A stretch of 64,000 bases of DNA from AC-69 sp963751665 (lineage in GTDB: Bacteria > Actinomycetota > UBA4738 > HRBIN12): positions 62,001-126,000 of the forward strand of contig CAVVVF010000003.1 of assembly GCA_963751665.1 (NCBI GenBank), written 5' to 3'. Of this stretch, positions 1 to 8,875 are shown piece after piece. Both the position numbers and the translations under genes were made by a program. Each line of letters opens with the position of its first letter. Position 1 is the first letter of the stretch. A model generated the notes under the pieces. That model was not told where the DNA came from. It made no database searches and saw only the letters and a list, made by a program, of their open reading frames with translations.

Positions 1-1
1 G

Positions 2-226
2 ACCGAACCCCTGCTGGTGCCGGTCATGCTGAAGGGCGGGCGAAGCGGACCGCCGCGTAACCTGGAGACGGCCCGGCACCTGTTCGAGGCGGATCTGGCC
101 CGGCTGCCCGAGCCGGTCAAGCGGATGCAGGATCCAGAGCAACCGGCGGCCACGGTGTCCGACGCCCTGAAGCGGCTGACCGAGGAGACACGGGCCGAGG
201 CCCTCCGCAAGGCCGGCGCTCTGTAG
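2..226 (+). CDS. pncB: nicotinate phosphoribosyltransferase, C-terminal end (partial)
   Basis: Only the last 74 codons lie in the window; the reading frame is open from base 2 and stops with TAG at 224-226. The tail begins TEPLLVPVMLKGGR and continues into a charged helix. This resembles the C-terminus of actinobacterial nicotinate phosphoribosyltransferases, where an LLVPVM strand precedes a basic turn and a helix of the type ARxxxxADLARLP. The family converts nicotinate and PRPP to nicotinate mononucleotide in NAD salvage. No catalytic residues are in the visible part, so the name rests on tail similarity only. Confidence 0.5.
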   Translation, partial: TEPLLVPVMLKGGRSGPPRNLETARHLFEADLARLPEPVKRMQDPEQPAATVSDALKRLTEETRAEALRKAGAL

Positions 227-253
227 ACGCCTCGAGCATGAGATTCTTGTCTC

Positions 254-685
254 GTGAAGTGGGTGACCCGTGCGCGGCCGAAGACGGACCGGATCGCATG
301 TCCGTGGCTGATCCAACGATTCATCGACCCCGAGGCGGAGATCCTGTATGTGCCTCCCGAGCATGTCCTGGAGGTCGCACAGCGGGAAGCCGCGCGTTCC
401 TTCGACGCTCCAGGGGCCGAGTTCACGCACCGCGACGGGAAGTGCTCGTTCGAGGTCCTCATCGAGGAGTTCGGGCTGGCCACTGATCCCGCGCTTCGTC
501 GGCTTGCGGGAATCGTCCACGCTGCCGACGTTTCCGAGGATCGGGACTCGGACCCTTTCGGCGCCTGCCTGGAGGCCATCGGCGAAGGCGGCCTGCTTGC
601 CGAGGACGAGGACGACGAACTCCTTGCCAAAGGGAAGTTCGTCTACGACGCGCTGTACGCGTGGTGCCGGCAACACGCCCAGTAG
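254..685 (+). CDS. ChrB C-terminal-domain protein (chromate-resistance family)
   Basis: A complete 143-residue protein starting at GTG 254. The N-terminus MKWVTRARPKTDRIACPWLI and the end VYDALYAWCR are hallmarks of the ChrB C-terminal domain. Full-length ChrB proteins of chromate-resistance loci have an extra N-terminal regulatory domain that is missing here, so this is the stand-alone short form. Its biochemical role is poorly known, and no chrA transporter is visible nearby, so chromate resistance is not implied. It lies 27 bases after the pncB tail on the same strand and may be co-transcribed with it. Confidence 0.8.
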   Translation: MKWVTRARPKTDRIACPWLIQRFIDPEAEILYVPPEHVLEVAQREAARSFDAPGAEFTHRDGKCSFEVLIEEFGLATDPALRRLAGIVHAADVSEDRDSDPFGACLEAIGEGGLLAEDEDDELLAKGKFVYDALYAWCRQHAQ

Positions 686-719
686 GCGAGTCTCAGTCAC
701 GTGCTGGGGGCTATGCGGG

Positions 720-1442
720 TCAGGCCCTGACGAGCAGTCCCCGCCGCCGGCGGACCCGCCGGTCGACCAGCGTGAACAGGAAGTCGACGCCGATCCCGAC
801 CAGCATGATCACGATCATCGCGGCCAGGACCAGGGGTGTGTCGAGCTCCGCGCCCGACTGGGAGATGAGGTGGCCGAGCCCCCGCGCGCCCTGGACGACC
901 AGCTCGGCTGCGAGCAATGCCCGCCAGGCGATGGCCCACGCCTGCTGGAGGCCGGCGATGTACCCGGGGACCGCGGCCGGGAGGATCACGTTGCCGTAGA
1001 GCACCGAGCCCCTGGCCCCGAGGGTTCGCGCTGCGCGCACCAGGTTCGGCGGGACCAGCCGCACGCTGGCGGCCGTGGCGATGGCCACCGCCGGGACCGC
1101 GCCGATCACCACGACGAACAGGACCGCCCGCTCGTTCAGCCCGAACCACAGGATGGCAAGGGGCAACCACGCGATCGACGGCAACGCCTGGAGGCCCACC
1201 ATCAGGCTGCCCACGCTTCGCTGCACGAGCTTCCACGCGGCCATGGCCAGTCCCGTGGGCGTGCCGATGACGATGGCCAGCGTCAGGCCGACGAAAAGCC
1301 GGAACACGCTCCGATAGGCCACCGCGATCAGGCCGTCGGGGCCGCGCAGGTGAGAGGTCAACGCGTCCCACACGCTCGCCGGCGAGGGGAGGAGGACGCG
1401 GTCCCAGTGGCCGGTCGCGTACGCGGCCCACCACACCAGCAC
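720..1442 (-). CDS. ABC transporter permease, SsuC/TauC type
   Basis: Inner-membrane subunit of a sulfonate/nitrate/taurine-type importer. It has about six hydrophobic segments and the binding-protein-dependent permease signature near RAARTLGARG. GTG 1442 gives 240 residues, but the frame stays open upstream to 1520 and the extra residues (SQIWPRAAIVAAIV) complete a first membrane segment after a basic stretch. The true start is therefore probably upstream, at a CTG or hidden by a base error. It overlaps the end of the preceding ATPase and is the last gene of the sulfur-uptake operon. Its substrate cannot be told from sequence; sulfonate is inferred from context. Confidence 0.8.
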   Translation of the reverse strand: MLVWWAAYATGHWDRVLLPSPASVWDALTSHLRGPDGLIAVAYRSVFRLFVGLTLAIVIGTPTGLAMAAWKLVQRSVGSLMVGLQALPSIAWLPLAILWFGLNERAVLFVVVIGAVPAVAIATAASVRLVPPNLVRAARTLGARGSVLYGNVILPAAVPGYIAGLQQAWAIAWRALLAAELVVQGARGLGHLISQSGAELDTPLVLAAMIVIMLVGIGVDFLFTLVDRRVRRRRGLLVRA

Positions 1443-1464
1443 GATGGCCGCGACGATGGCGGCC

Positions 1465-2323
1465 CTAGGCCAGATCTGGCTGAGCGTCCGCTTCAGGCGA
1501 GACAGTCCTGTCCACCTCCTTCAGCAGGTGGTCGTGGATGTCGACGACCACCTTCGCCAGCAGGACGTCCTCGAACGCGCGGGGCCGTGGCGAGGAGATG
1601 CGATGCTCGGCCACGAGCGTCCCCGGTCGCGCGGACATCAGCACCACCCGGTCGGCCAGGAAGACGGCCTCCCGAACGTTGTGCGTGACGAACACGAACG
1701 TGTTGCGGGTCTCCAGCCACACGGACTGCAGCTCGTGTTGGAGGATCTCCCGGGACTGGGCATCCAGCGCGCCGAACGGCTCGTCGGCGAGCAGCACGTC
1801 GGGCTGGCACGCGAGCGCCCGGGCAAGGGCCGCCCGTTGCCGCATCCCCGGAGAGATCTCATGGGGCTGGGCGTTCGGGAAATCGGCCAGGTGGACCTTG
1901 GAGAGCCAGTGCATGCGCCTGCTCGTGACGCTCGGCCTTCGGCACGCCGGACAGGCCGAGGGCGAACTCCACGTTGGCCGTCACGCTCATCCACGGGAAC
2001 AACGCCGGCTCCTGGAACAGCACCGCTCGATCGGGCCCCGGATGCTCGACGGGGCGCCCGTCCATCAGCACCTCGCCGTGGTCGGGGCGATCCAGGCCCG
2101 CGATCAGGTTGAGGAGTGTCGACTTGCCGCTCCCCGTCGGGCCGATCAGGCAGACGAACTCGCCGGGCTCGACGTCCAGGCTCACGTCGTCGATGGCCTG
2201 CACGAGCTCCCCACTCTCCTGGCGATAGGTCTTGCTCACGCCGCGGAGCGAGAGCTTGGCCGAGGCCGGCCCGGAGCCCGGGATCAGCCGGAGCGAGCGC
2301 GCGGAGTTCCCGCCGGTCCTCAT
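1465..2323 (-). CDS. ABC transporter ATPase, SsuB/TauB type (one frame break)
   Basis: ATP-binding subunit that pairs with the SsuC-like permease downstream. The first frame (from ATG 2323) holds Walker A GPTGSGKST and a Q-loop at VLFQEPALFPW. The second frame, entered near 1915, holds Walker B DVLLADEPFGALD and the switch histidine in FVTHN. The ABC signature reads ISPGMRQR instead of LSGGMRQR. The start ATG overlaps the cysA stop in an ATGA, so translation is coupled to the sulfate transporter. The break at about 1915 is probably a base error rather than a decayed gene, because both halves are intact. Confidence 0.8.
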
Positions 2324-3409
2324 CCCTCGGCCACGATCCCCGCCGGTTCGACCACCGTCAAGGCGTCCCTCGCCTGAAAGGCCCGAGCCCGGCGCAGGTC
2401 AACCCAGACCCTGGCGCCGAGCTCGACCCCTTCCAGCTCGTCGTTCGGAAGCTCGGCCGTGATCACCTGGCCGTCGGGCAGCCGCAGCATGACCCGCGAC
2501 AGCCACCCCAATGTCGTGATGCGTTCCACCGTGGCCTCGAGCGACCCGCCCTCGCGGCCGCCGGCGAAGACCCGCACGTCGTGCGGCCGGACGAAGGCCC
2601 GGGCCTCAGTGCCCTCCTCGAGGTGACCCGCGCCGCCCACCCGGTGCTCGCCGAACTGCACGTGGCCGTCCACGACGTGGCCGTGGAGCACGCTCGCGCT
2701 TCCGACGAACCCGGCGACGAACGCGGTGGCCGGGTCGTTGTAGATCTCGTTGGGGGATCCCACCTGCTCGATGGACCCCTCGTGCATCACGACGACCCGG
2801 TTGGCCAGCTCCAGCGCCTCGTCCTGGTCGTGGGTGACGAGCAGGCTGGTGACCCCGAGCTCGCGATGGAGGTCGTCGAGCCATCGCCGGAGATCCTGGC
2901 GGACCCGAGCATCGAGGGCGCCGAACGGCTCGTCGAGCAGCAGGACCTTGGGGCGCGGCGCGAGCGCCCGGGCCAGCGCCACACGCTGCCGCTGTCCCCC
3001 GGACAGCTGGTCGGGGTACCGGTCCCGGAACCCGGAGAGCTGGACGAGCTCCAGCAGCTCGTCGACGCGCTTGCCCTGCTCCTGCTTCGGCACCTTGCGG
3101 ACCGACAGGCCGAAGGCGATGTTCTGGGCCACGTTCATGTGCCGGAACAGCGAGTAGTGCTGGAAGACGAACCCGACCCGCCGCTCCTGCACGGTCTTGA
3201 ACGTCTGCTCCTCGTCCCCCATCCAGATCCGCCCCGACGTCGGGGCGTCGAGCCCGGCGATCACCCGGAGGACGGTGCTCTTGCCCGAACCGCTCGGGCC
3301 GAGCAGCGCGGTGATGCTGCCGCGCCTCCGCGGTGAACGTGACGCCCTTGACCGCCTCGAAGTCGCCGAAGCGCTTGCTGAGGCCCTCGACCTTGATCGG
3401 CGTGCTCAT
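2320..3409 (-). CDS. cysA: sulfate/thiosulfate ABC transporter ATPase CysA (one frame break)
   Basis: Energises sulfate and thiosulfate uptake through CysT and CysW. Starting at ATG 3409 behind a GGAGG, the protein begins MSTPIKVEGLSKRFGDFEAV. An extra base near 3330 shifts the frame just before Walker A (GPSGSGKST can be read in the third frame). The rest is intact: Q-loop VFQHYSLF, signature LSGGQRQR, Walker B VLLLDEPFGALD and an H-loop in LLVTHD. The last roughly 120 residues form the regulatory TOBE-like domain (FVRPHDVRV) typical of CysA. It lies 16 bases after cysW and overlaps the next ATPase by ATGA. Confidence 0.92.
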
Positions 3410-3425
3410 CGGATGCCTCCGCCGG

Positions 3426-4283
3426 TCATGTCCGCAGCTTCCTCTCCTCCCGCCGCTTGAACGCCTCGATACCGACCAGCAGGACGATCGAGACCAGGGC
3501 GAGGGTCAGCGCGACGACGTATCCGGATGCGTCCTGATTCTGGTCGAAGGCCCGCAGGATGTACAGGGTCGCCGTCTCGGTCTTGCCGGTGATCGATCCG
3601 CTCACGATCAGGATGGCGCCGATCTCCCCGATGGCCCGCGCCGTCGTGAGCGCGATGCCGTACAGCAGGCCCCATCGGATGTTCTTGAGCGTCACCCGGA
3701 AGAACGTCTGCCACGACGACGCGCCGAGCGTGCTGGCGGCCTCCTCCTCGGAGACACCCAGCTCCTGCAGCACCGGGACGACCTCGCGGATGACGAACGG
3801 GATGCAGATGAAGATCGTGACCAGGACCATCGATGGAAGCGCGAAGAGGATCTGGATGCCGCGCGCCGCGAACCACGGCTCGAACCACCCGCCCCGGCCG
3901 AACAGCAGGACGGCCATGACGCCGACGATGACGGGGGACACGGCGAGGGGAAGATCGACGAAGGCGCTCAGCAGGGAGCGGCCGGGGAACCGGTCGCGGG
4001 TGATGACCAGCGCGACCACCACGCCGAGCACCGTCGTCACGACGAAGGTGATCGCGGTGATGATCCCGGTGATCAGGTAACGGCGTGCAGGACGTCGGGT
4101 TGCGCGAGGGTCGAGGTCCAGGTCGACAGGCCCGCCTCGGAGCGGCGGCCCACGCGATGCCGATGAGCGGGGCGACCACCAGCACGCCGACGTACAGGAT
4201 GGCGATCGCCGTGAACCCTCCGTGGACCAGGAGCCGTCGGGTCGATCCCGACAACCGGAGGGGTCCGCACGCTCGGCGCTCAC
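3426..4283 (-). CDS. cysW: sulfate ABC transporter permease CysW (frame breaks)
   Basis: One of two membrane subunits of the sulfate importer. The core, with several membrane segments, is intact from about 4090 to 3426 and contains the EAA-like loop ASTLGASSWQTFFRVTLKN. The N-terminus (RRLLVHGGFTAIAILYVG) lies in another frame, so one-base breaks fall near 4260 and 4110. I place the start at GTG 4283 because its GTGA overlaps the cysT stop; TTG 4254 is the alternative. It follows cysT and precedes cysA, the standard order. No sign of real decay: the frame breaks are single bases in G/C-rich runs. Confidence 0.85.
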   Translation of the reverse strand: MSAERADPSGCRDRPDGSWSTEGSRRSPSCTSACWWSPRSSASRGPPLRGGPVDLDLDPRATRRPARRYLITGIITAITFVVTTVLGVVVALVITRDRFPGRSLLSAFVDLPLAVSPVIVGVMAVLLFGRGGWFEPWFAARGIQILFALPSMVLVTIFICIPFVIREVVPVLQELGVSEEEAASTLGASSWQTFFRVTLKNIRWGLLYGIALTTARAIGEIGAILIVSGSITGKTETATLYILRAFDQNQDASGYVVALTLALVSIVLLVGIEAFKRREERKLRT

Positions 4284-5169
4284 GACGATTCCTTCCGGCC
4301 CGTGGAGAGCAGGCGTTCGGTCACCAGCACGAGCACGAAGGACAGCCCGAAGAGCAGCGTCGCGACCGCCGCCGCGTCTTCGGGCTTGTCCGCCGTTGAT
4401 CAGCTGGGTGATCAGCACGGGAGCCGTGAGCGTCTTGCCGATGATGTTCCCCGAGACGATGACGACGGCGCCGAACTCACCCAGCGCGCGAGCGAAGGCC
4501 AGCAGCCCGCCGGCGACGATCGCCGGACGGAGCTTCGGGAACACGACGCGGCGGAAGGTCGGCCACCGGCTCGCGCCCAGCACGCGGGCCGCCTCCTCCT
4601 CGGTCTCGTCGAGCTCGAGCAGGACCGGCTGCACGGTGCGGACGACGAGCGGCAAGCGTCACGAACAGCAGGGCCAGCAGGATCCCAGCCTGGGCGAAGA
4701 TCACGTGGATCCCGTGCCGGTCGAGGAACGCCGCCGACCGGGGAGATGGGGCCGTACAGGGCACGAGCATGACGCCGGCCACGAGCGTCGGGATGGCGAA
4801 CGGGAGGTCGACGATCGTCGACAGCAGGCTGCGGCCCGGGAACGCGGTACCGGACGAGCACGTAGGCGAGCAGCGTCCCGAAGACGACGTTGATGATGGC
4901 GGTGAGGGCGGCCAGGTCGACCGTCAGCGATGATCGCTTCCCGCGCCCCCGGCGTCGTCAGGGCGTCGCGGAAGGCCGCGAGGCCGTTGCCGAACCCACG
5001 GGCCAGGATCGACCACCGCGGGCAGCACGATGAACAGGCCGAGGTAGAGCAGCGCGGTCCCGCGGAGGCCCCAGCGGGCCAGCGCGGCCCGCGCGGTGAC
5101 CCACGGCCGCGGTCCCGCGCCCCGTTGGGGGCGCGGGACCGACGGCCGCTCCAGGGTCTGCGCGCTCAC
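4280..5169 (-). CDS. cysT: sulfate ABC transporter permease CysT/CysU (several frame breaks)
   Basis: Second permease of the sulfate importer. It starts at GTG 5169, overlapping the binding-protein stop as GTGA, with MSAQTLERPSV followed by a basic stretch and the membrane segment GTALLYLGLFIVLPA. The conserved C-terminal part lies in a different frame and includes ARVLGASRWPTFRRVVFPKL, the loop that contacts CysA, and FARALGEFGAVVIVSG. The tail LVTERLLSTGRKESS ends at TGA 4280. At least five one-base frame breaks occur between 5020 and 4385, the densest cluster in the window. Identity is clear from the fragments and gene order. Confidence 0.8.
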
Positions 5170-6262
5170 GCTATCCCTTGACCGCCTGCTGAAGGCCTTC
5201 GTGAACGCGCCGTTCGGGCCGAACACGGTGTCGCTCTGCAGCTGGTCCCAGCCGCCGAGGTCGTCGGTGGTGAACAGGTCGTTGACGGCGGGATACGTGC
5301 CGCCGTCGCCGGCCTTCGCGCTGCTTGAGGTTCACGGACCGCTCGTACCCCACGCTCGTGAAGAGGTCCTGCGCCTCCTTGCGTGTGGAGGTACTTCACG
5401 AACGCGTTCGCGATGTCCTCACGCAGTGCGCCTGGGCGTTCTTGTCGACGACCGCGACGGGGGTCTGGATCGGAGACCGTCGACGGCGGGATCACCGCCT
5501 CGTCGGGGAGCCCGGCCTTCTGCGCGGCCAGCACCGCGTACTCGTACGTGATCGCGACGTCGCCGTTGCCGGACTGGAAGTTCTTGATCGAGTCGTTCGC
5601 GCTCTTGTCCATCACCGTGACGTTCTTGAAGATCCCTTCGAGCAGCTTCTCGGCGGCCGCCGGGTCGTTCGCCGCGTATCCGGGGACGTTCCCCCGCATC
5701 GAGGCCCCGTAGGCGGCGACGATGTTCCACTTGGCACCGCCGCTCTGGGCCGGGTCCGGGGTCAGGATCTCCAGGCCCGGCTGAGTCAGGTCGTTCCAGT
5801 TCTCGATGTGCTTGGGGTTGCCGGGCCGGACGTCGAACACGACCACCGACGTGGCCACGATCCCGCCGTCCGTGGCCTGCGTCCAGTCGTGCGTGATGAG
5901 GCCGGCGTCCTGGATCAGCTGCGACGTCGGGAGCGAGGGACAGGGCCACGATGTCGGCCGGGAAGCCGTTCACGATGTTCTGGGCCTGCGTGGTGCTGCC
6001 GCCGAACGAGGTCTGGAAGATGACCTGCTGGCCATCGTGGCTGTCCTTCCACTCCGTCTGGAAGTTGGAGATCAGCTTGCCGTACACGTCGTACACGTTG
6101 CTGTACGCCGCGAGCGTGATGACCGGGCTCTCCTGCGGCGTGCAGGTCCCCGGGCTCCCGCCCGTCCCTTCGTTGTCGCTGTTGCTGGCGCAGGCGGACG
6201 CCACGAGCTGTGGCGATCGCGACGAGACCGAGGGCTCGAGCCCCGAGGCGCCGAGATGGCAT
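5166..6262 (-). CDS. sbp: sulfate-binding lipoprotein (Sbp/CysP family; frame breaks)
   Basis: Extracellular sulfate receptor of the ABC importer. ATG 6262, behind GGAG, gives MPSRRLGARALGLVAIAT. A frame break near 6210 leads to LVASACASNS, a lipobox, so the mature protein is anchored by an N-terminal lipidated cysteine. Family hallmarks follow: AAYSNVYDVYGKL, FGGSTTQAQNIVNGFPADIV and, after another break near 5920, VVVFDVRPGNPKHIENWNDL and YAANDPAAAEKLL. Further breaks fall near 5480, 5400 and 5320. It is the first gene of the cys operon, and its TGA overlaps the cysT start. Confidence 0.88.
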
Positions 6263-6432
6263 GAGCGACTCCTTTCGATGACCGGGTGGGACTCCGCCGA
6301 TGCGGTCTCCGGCTGTCCGGTCAACCGAAAAGGCTCTGAGTGGATCCGGTCGACGAGGCGCGACGCGACCTGCGTCGGGGATCCGTGGAGTCGTCCGATC
6401 TCCGGTGGTCCGGTCGATCGGCCTCGTACACG

Positions 6433-6459
6433 AGTATCAAGGGTCCGGCGGGCTGTCAA
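6433..6459 (-). promoter_or_regulatory. probable promoter of the sbp-cysTWA operon
   Basis: On the minus strand TTGACA (6459-6454) is followed after 15 bases by GATACT (6438-6433). Initiation near 6426 would give a leader of about 160 bases before sbp. I could not recognise a known sulfur riboswitch in that leader. The promoter lies just inside the space after the yezD-like gene, so sbp could also be read from upstream. Confidence 0.45.
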
Positions 6460-6466
6460 CCCGCCT

Positions 6467-6661
6467 TCAGCGTAGTCGGATCTTCTCCGCCATCTCGATC
6501 TGGACGACCTTCCCATCCTGCACGACCAGCAGGACGGTGCCGAACCGGAGCTTGCGGAGCAGGCGGACCACCTCGAGGATCACTTCCTGCTCCTCCTGGG
6601 TCAGCGGCTCGAACTCCCGCGGGGCGTCTGGCGAGGCCATCGTGGGGCGACGATACCGCAT
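6467..6661 (-). CDS. YezD-like DUF2292 small protein
   Basis: A 64-residue protein (ATG 6661; ATG 6640 is an alternative start giving 57 residues). The C-terminal part VVRLLRKLRFGTVLLVVQDG, followed by KVVQIEMAEKIRL, is the DUF2292/YezD signature. YezD-type proteins often sit beside sulfate and cysteine assimilation genes but have no established biochemical function. Here the gene lies directly upstream of, and in the same direction as, the sulfate-binding protein, matching that association. There is no signal peptide or membrane segment, so it should be cytoplasmic. Confidence 0.8.
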   Translation of the reverse strand: MRYRRPTMASPDAPREFEPLTQEEQEVILEVVRLLRKLRFGTVLLVVQDGKVVQIEMAEKIRLR

Positions 6662-6700
6662 CGCTCGGCCCGTCCCGGCCGGGCGGTTATGCCTGCCGAG

Positions 6701-7678
6701 CTACCAGGCGTAGGCTTCGGGGCCGGCGCCGCCGGGGCCGGGGAAGATCTCGTCCAGCCGCTGCATCGTCGCCTCGTCGAGCTTGATCTCGAGGGCGCGG
6801 AGCGCGCCGTCGAGCTGCTCGATCGTGCGCGGGCCGATGATCGGCGCGGTGACCGCCGGGTTGGCCAGCAGCCAGGCCAGCGCCACGTCGGCGGGCTGCT
6901 CGCCGAGCTCGGCGCAGAGCTTCTCGTACGCCTCGAGCGTGGTCGCGCTTGCGCTCGATCTCCCTCTGCACGTCCTTCGACGCCGCGGCGGCCCTCCGTC
7001 GATCTTCTGCAGCACGCCGCCGAGCAGCCCGCCGGCGAGCGGGCTCCAGGGGATGACGCCGAGCCCGTAGTCCTGGCAGGCGGGGAGCACCTCCAGCTCG
7101 ATCGTGCGCGTCGTTCAGGTTGTAGAGGCTCTGCTCGGAGACCAGGCCGAGGAAGTTGCGGCCGCTCGCCGTCTCGTTGGCCTGCGCGATGTGCCAGCCG
7201 GCGAAGTTGCTGCTGCCGACGTAGAGCACCTTGCCCTGCTGCACCAGGTTCTCCATCGCCTGCCAGATCTCCTCCCACGGCGTGCTCGCGGTCGACGTGG
7301 TGCATCTGGTAGAGGTCGATGTGGTCGGTCTGCAGGCGGCGCAGGCTCTCCTCGCAGGCCCGGCGGATGTGCAGCGCCGAGAGGCGCGACTCGTTCGGCC
7401 AGTCGCCCATCTTGCCGTAGACCTTGGTGGCGAGGACGACCTTCTCGCGCCGGCCGCCGCCCTGGGCGAACCAGCGGCCGACGATCTGCTCGGTGACGCC
7501 CTCGCCCTTGCTTCCAGCCGTAGACGTTGGCGGTGTCGAAGAAGTTGATGCCGAGCTCCAGCGCGCGGTCCATGATCGCGTAGCTGTCCGCCTCGGTGGT
7601 CTGCGGCCCGAAGTTCATGGTGCCCAGGCAGAGCCGGCTGACCAGCAGCCCCGTGCGGCCGAGGTGCGTGTACTCCAT
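6701..7678 (-). CDS. aldo/keto reductase (several frame breaks)
   Basis: NAD(P)H-dependent oxidoreductase of the aldo/keto reductase superfamily. The start ATG 7678 follows a GAGGAGG. It begins MEYTHLGRTGLLVSRLCLGT and reaches FFDTANVYG with the catalytic Asp and Tyr. The rest is spread over three frames: IDLYQMHHVDRE (catalytic His region), VLYVGSSNFAGWHIAQ, LGVIPWSPLAGGLLGG and the cofactor-binding segment TAPIIGPRTIEQL. The breaks are near 7505, 7285, 7110 and 6960. Length and order match the roughly 325-residue members that act on sugar-like or generic carbonyls. The substrate is unknown. Confidence 0.85.
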
Positions 7679-7864
7679 AGTGCCTCCTCGTCGGTCTGCA
7701 CGATTTGAACAGACTCTGCGTCGAAAGACGTAGGCCGGAGCGCAGCCGGGGGGCCTCGATTACGACGAACGACGCGTTGACCCGGGGTTCCGGTCTCTCC
7801 TACCGTTGGCCGTAAGACACCCCAGGGCCGATCGGAGGACGGGACGAGGCGCCGCCTAGCATTC

Positions 7865-8342
7865 GTGCTGATCGTCGTGGTCGGCGTGGCGCTGTGGCCA
7901 GGTCGGGCCTGGGCCGGCCAGCCCGATCGACAGCCCATCCCCACGGAGGACCTTTCCATCCCCGCGGGGGCGTGCCGTTCCCCGTTTCCTTCCATGTCCT
8001 CAAGAACAACGAGTACACCATCGACTTCTTCGACGACCAGGGGAACCTGGTCAGGACGATCATCCAGGGACAGGTCGTCCTCGAGATCACGAACGGGGAC
8101 ACGGGGGTATCGATCGTCAGGAACGTCTCGGGACCAGGGACGATCACCTATGCGGATCAGATGTTCGTGGGAGGGGATCCGGGCTCTTCTTCTTCTTCCC
8201 CGGGGATCTCGGACCGGGGACGCCGGGGTCGATGTTCATCAACCGCGGACGGGTCGTCGAGTACCTGGGCGAGCCCCGCAAGATCCTCAGCCAGACGGGG
8301 CAGCAGGAGGACCTCTGCGCGACGCTGGGCGGGAGCCTTTAG
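7865..8342 (+). CDS. secreted protein of unknown function (frame breaks)
   Basis: The frame open at 7865 reads as a signal peptide (LIVVVGVALWPGRAWAG); residues encoded just upstream (RRRLAF) would supply the basic n-region, so the true start is probably a little upstream and hidden by a base error. After a break near 7965 the body continues FPVSFHVLKNNEYTIDFFDD and NGDTGVSIVRNVSGPGTITY, a beta-rich sequence. After another near 8180 it reads FINRGRVVEYLGEPRKILSQ and ends at TAG 8342. I do not recognise the family. It stands alone between a divergent reductase and a convergent tRNA. Confidence 0.55.
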
Positions 8343-8349
8343 GGCGATG

Positions 8350-8422
8350 CGCGCCCGGAGGGAGTCGAACCCCCAACCTTCTGATCCGTAGTCAGACGCT
8401 CTGTCCATTGAGCTACGGGCGC
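8350..8422 (-). tRNA. tRNA-Arg(ACG)
   Basis: Minus-strand cloverleaf: acceptor GCGCCCG pairs with CGGGCGC, D-arm GCTC..GAGC, anticodon stem TCTGA/TCAGA with loop CTACGGA (anticodon ACG), T-arm GGGGG-TTCGACT-CCCTC. The discriminator is G. The 3' CCA is not encoded. Confidence 0.95.
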
Positions 8423-8502
8423 TTCCGCTAAGCATACCGAGGTCCCTCCCACCGCGGCGCACTTGACCGTGGGACCAGCCCCTCGAAGCCGCGCAACCTT
8501 CC

Positions 8503-8523
8503 GACTCTGAGCGGACTCTCAGC
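8503..8523 (+). promoter_or_regulatory. 11-bp-spaced direct repeat upstream of small secreted gene
   Basis: GACTCTGAGC and GACTCTCAGC begin at 8503 and 8514, exactly 11 bases apart. This is the geometry of OmpR/PhoB-family response-regulator sites. An OmpR-type regulator is encoded nearby at 10335-11010. The regulatory role is inferred. Confidence 0.4.
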
Positions 8524-8592
8524 TGGAACCAAGCCGAGCCAGAGGTGGCGATGTTGGAGTGTCGGCGAGAGGACGTAAGGAGGTGATCCTTG

Positions 8593-8802
8593 ATGAAGTC
8601 CCTGGTACGGCGCTCGCTCGTTTCGGCGGCGGTGGGAGGCGGGGTGCTACTCGCCGGCCTCACCGGCCTGGCCCATGCGAACGCCGCTTCGAGCTCGAGT
8701 AGCTCGGCGTCGATGAAGGCAACGACCTCCGCGTCGGCCACGCATCACTGCGACGGCGACGGGAACGACAGCTCGAACGACAGCTCGTCGACGTCGACCT
8801 GA
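8593..8802 (+). CDS. small secreted serine-rich protein
   Basis: ATG 8593 follows a near-perfect ribosome site (AAGGAGGTGAT, 8578-8588). The 69-residue product starts MKSLVRRSLVSAAVGGGVLL and has a clear signal peptide with cleavage likely after AHA. The mature part is about 40 residues of Ser, Thr, Asp and Asn around a single HHCDGDGND motif. I do not recognise it. It converges on a two-component system and is followed by a GC-rich hairpin. A comparable small secreted gene sits next to the second two-component system at 35689. Confidence 0.6.
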   Translation: MKSLVRRSLVSAAVGGGVLLAGLTGLAHANAASSSSSSASMKATTSASATHHCDGDGNDSSNDSSSTST

Positions 8803-8836
8803 CGGACGGCGGTTGAGGACCACCGGTGGCACTGAA

Positions 8837-8865
8837 GGGGGCGCTGCCCCGCGGGGCAGCGCCCC
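8837..8865. terminator. GC-rich hairpin between converging genes
   Basis: GGGGCGCTGCCCC and GGGGCAGCGCCCC form a 13-bp stem with a two-base loop. It lies between the ends of the small secreted gene and the histidine kinase and can serve both strands. There is no clear T-run, so it is a weak intrinsic terminator on standard criteria. Confidence 0.6.
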
Positions 8866-8875
8866 TTCCGCGACT

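Noticed and set aside
2116..3336. Long plus-strand frames opposite cysA and other minus-strand genes
   Set aside because: They are Arg/Pro/Gly-rich shadows of conserved minus-strand genes caused by high GC at third positions.
6263..6432. SAM or other sulfur riboswitch in the sbp leader
   Set aside because: I could not find the conserved helices or core motifs of known sulfur-related riboswitches by eye; a covariance-model search would decide.
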